Assembly: GCA_027593305.1 (NCBI GenBank) | Contig: JAQCJA010000264.1 | Span: 1-6,722, forward strand | DNA: 6,722 nucleotides | Reading direction: 5' to 3' | From: a bacterium | Lineage (GTDB): Bacteria > Latescibacterota > UBA2968 > UBA8231 | Shown: piece after piece, positions 6,654 through 6,722 of the stretch | Position numbering within the stretch: position 1 is the stretch's first letter | How the letters are laid out: every line of letters begins with the position of its first letter | Made by a program: the position numbers and the translations under genes | The notes under the pieces: generated by a model | What the model was told of the DNA's origin: nothing | What the model saw: only the letters and a program-made list of their open reading frames with translations | Database searches by the model: none

Positions 6654-6722
6654 CCGCGGCGACAATCGGCCGATTCCATGCGCGTGCGGGCCATGGCCTG
6701 TTATGCCGCCGGCGTCGACGGG

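Larger units (their letters stand above)
5520..6722 (+). pseudogene. Glycosidase-like TIM-barrel gene interrupted by in-frame TGA and TAG, truncated by the window end
   Basis: A single reading frame from ATG 5520 to the right edge (401 codons visible) with no frameshift but two internal stops: TGA at codon 157 and TAG at codon 378. Before the TGA: a strand-rich N-terminal part (codons 31-75, WTAVDYSI, GKMIFSGP, GWYQVFVGTYR), then DIKSVLWGCARSF-TYYPSKVG (90-111) and FDPLRAAVQCAHEIGIKI (139-156), the usual helix-to-strand ending of a TIM-barrel repeat. After it, in the same frame: PQVRMIG (158-164), QHPEYRC (183-189), ADGVCIVFCRCWPYVLFERPVV (224-245), TSYVIP (298-303), MDVETWVHDGLVDDLVVHV (326-344), then HADL-stop-PRR and RVRAMACYAAGVDG (388-401). 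This pattern resembles glycosidase-like hydrolases of uncultured bacteria. I place it as a likely recent pseudogene; a shorter second product starting at GTG 5997 or ATG 6003 is possible but unsupported by a good ribosome site. The 3' end is outside the window. Confidence 0.75.

Noticed and set aside
1..6722. Stop-codon reassignment to explain the in-frame TGA and TAG
   Set aside because: TAA, TAG and TGA all terminate intact genes in this window (isomerase, EF-hand gene, and ggt plus the 642-aa gene respectively).

Overview
The window is a GC-rich stretch (above 60% G+C by eye) of bacterial chromosome. It holds four intact protein genes and a fifth gene that is interrupted and runs off the right edge. 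The exported proteins with Sec-type signal peptides point to a Gram-negative-type cell. The mixture of a sugar isomerase/epimerase, an uncharacterised helical-barrel protein, a planctomycete-style EF-hand protein and a glycosidase-like TIM barrel recalls uncultured carbohydrate-degrading lineages such as Planctomycetota or Latescibacterota. This taxonomic guess is an inference; there is no rRNA or marker gene to settle it.

Layout, left to right. (1) A minus-strand two-gene unit: a xylose-isomerase-like TIM-barrel enzyme (2783 to 1956) followed one base later by a 642-residue protein (1954 to 26) with an alpha/alpha-barrel-like body and a beta-rich C-terminus. The pair probably handles a sugar or sugar-acid derivative. 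(2) A 187-bp divergent intergenic region (2784-2970) with a perfect 14-bp palindrome, TGTGATATATCACA, and overlapping -10-like elements on both strands. (3) A plus-strand gene (2971-3585) for a small exported protein with one EF-hand loop, a Met/Gly/Asp-rich linker and a long charged, Met-rich helix. (4) A 73-bp convergent spacer with a small hairpin. (5) A minus-strand gamma-glutamyltranspeptidase gene (5359 to 3659) with all the main catalytic residues. (6) A 160-bp divergent spacer. (7) A plus-strand reading frame from 5520 to the window end that reads as one glycosidase-like TIM-barrel protein but is broken by an in-frame TGA (5988-5990) and an in-frame TAG (6651-6653).

The two most interesting points are the double in-frame stop in gene 7, most simply a young pseudogene, and the uncharacterised isomerase/helical-barrel pair with its palindromic operator candidate. 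I see no CRISPR array, transposase, tRNA, rRNA, phage gene or recognisable defence system. GGT and the EF-hand protein have no obvious functional link to the sugar genes.
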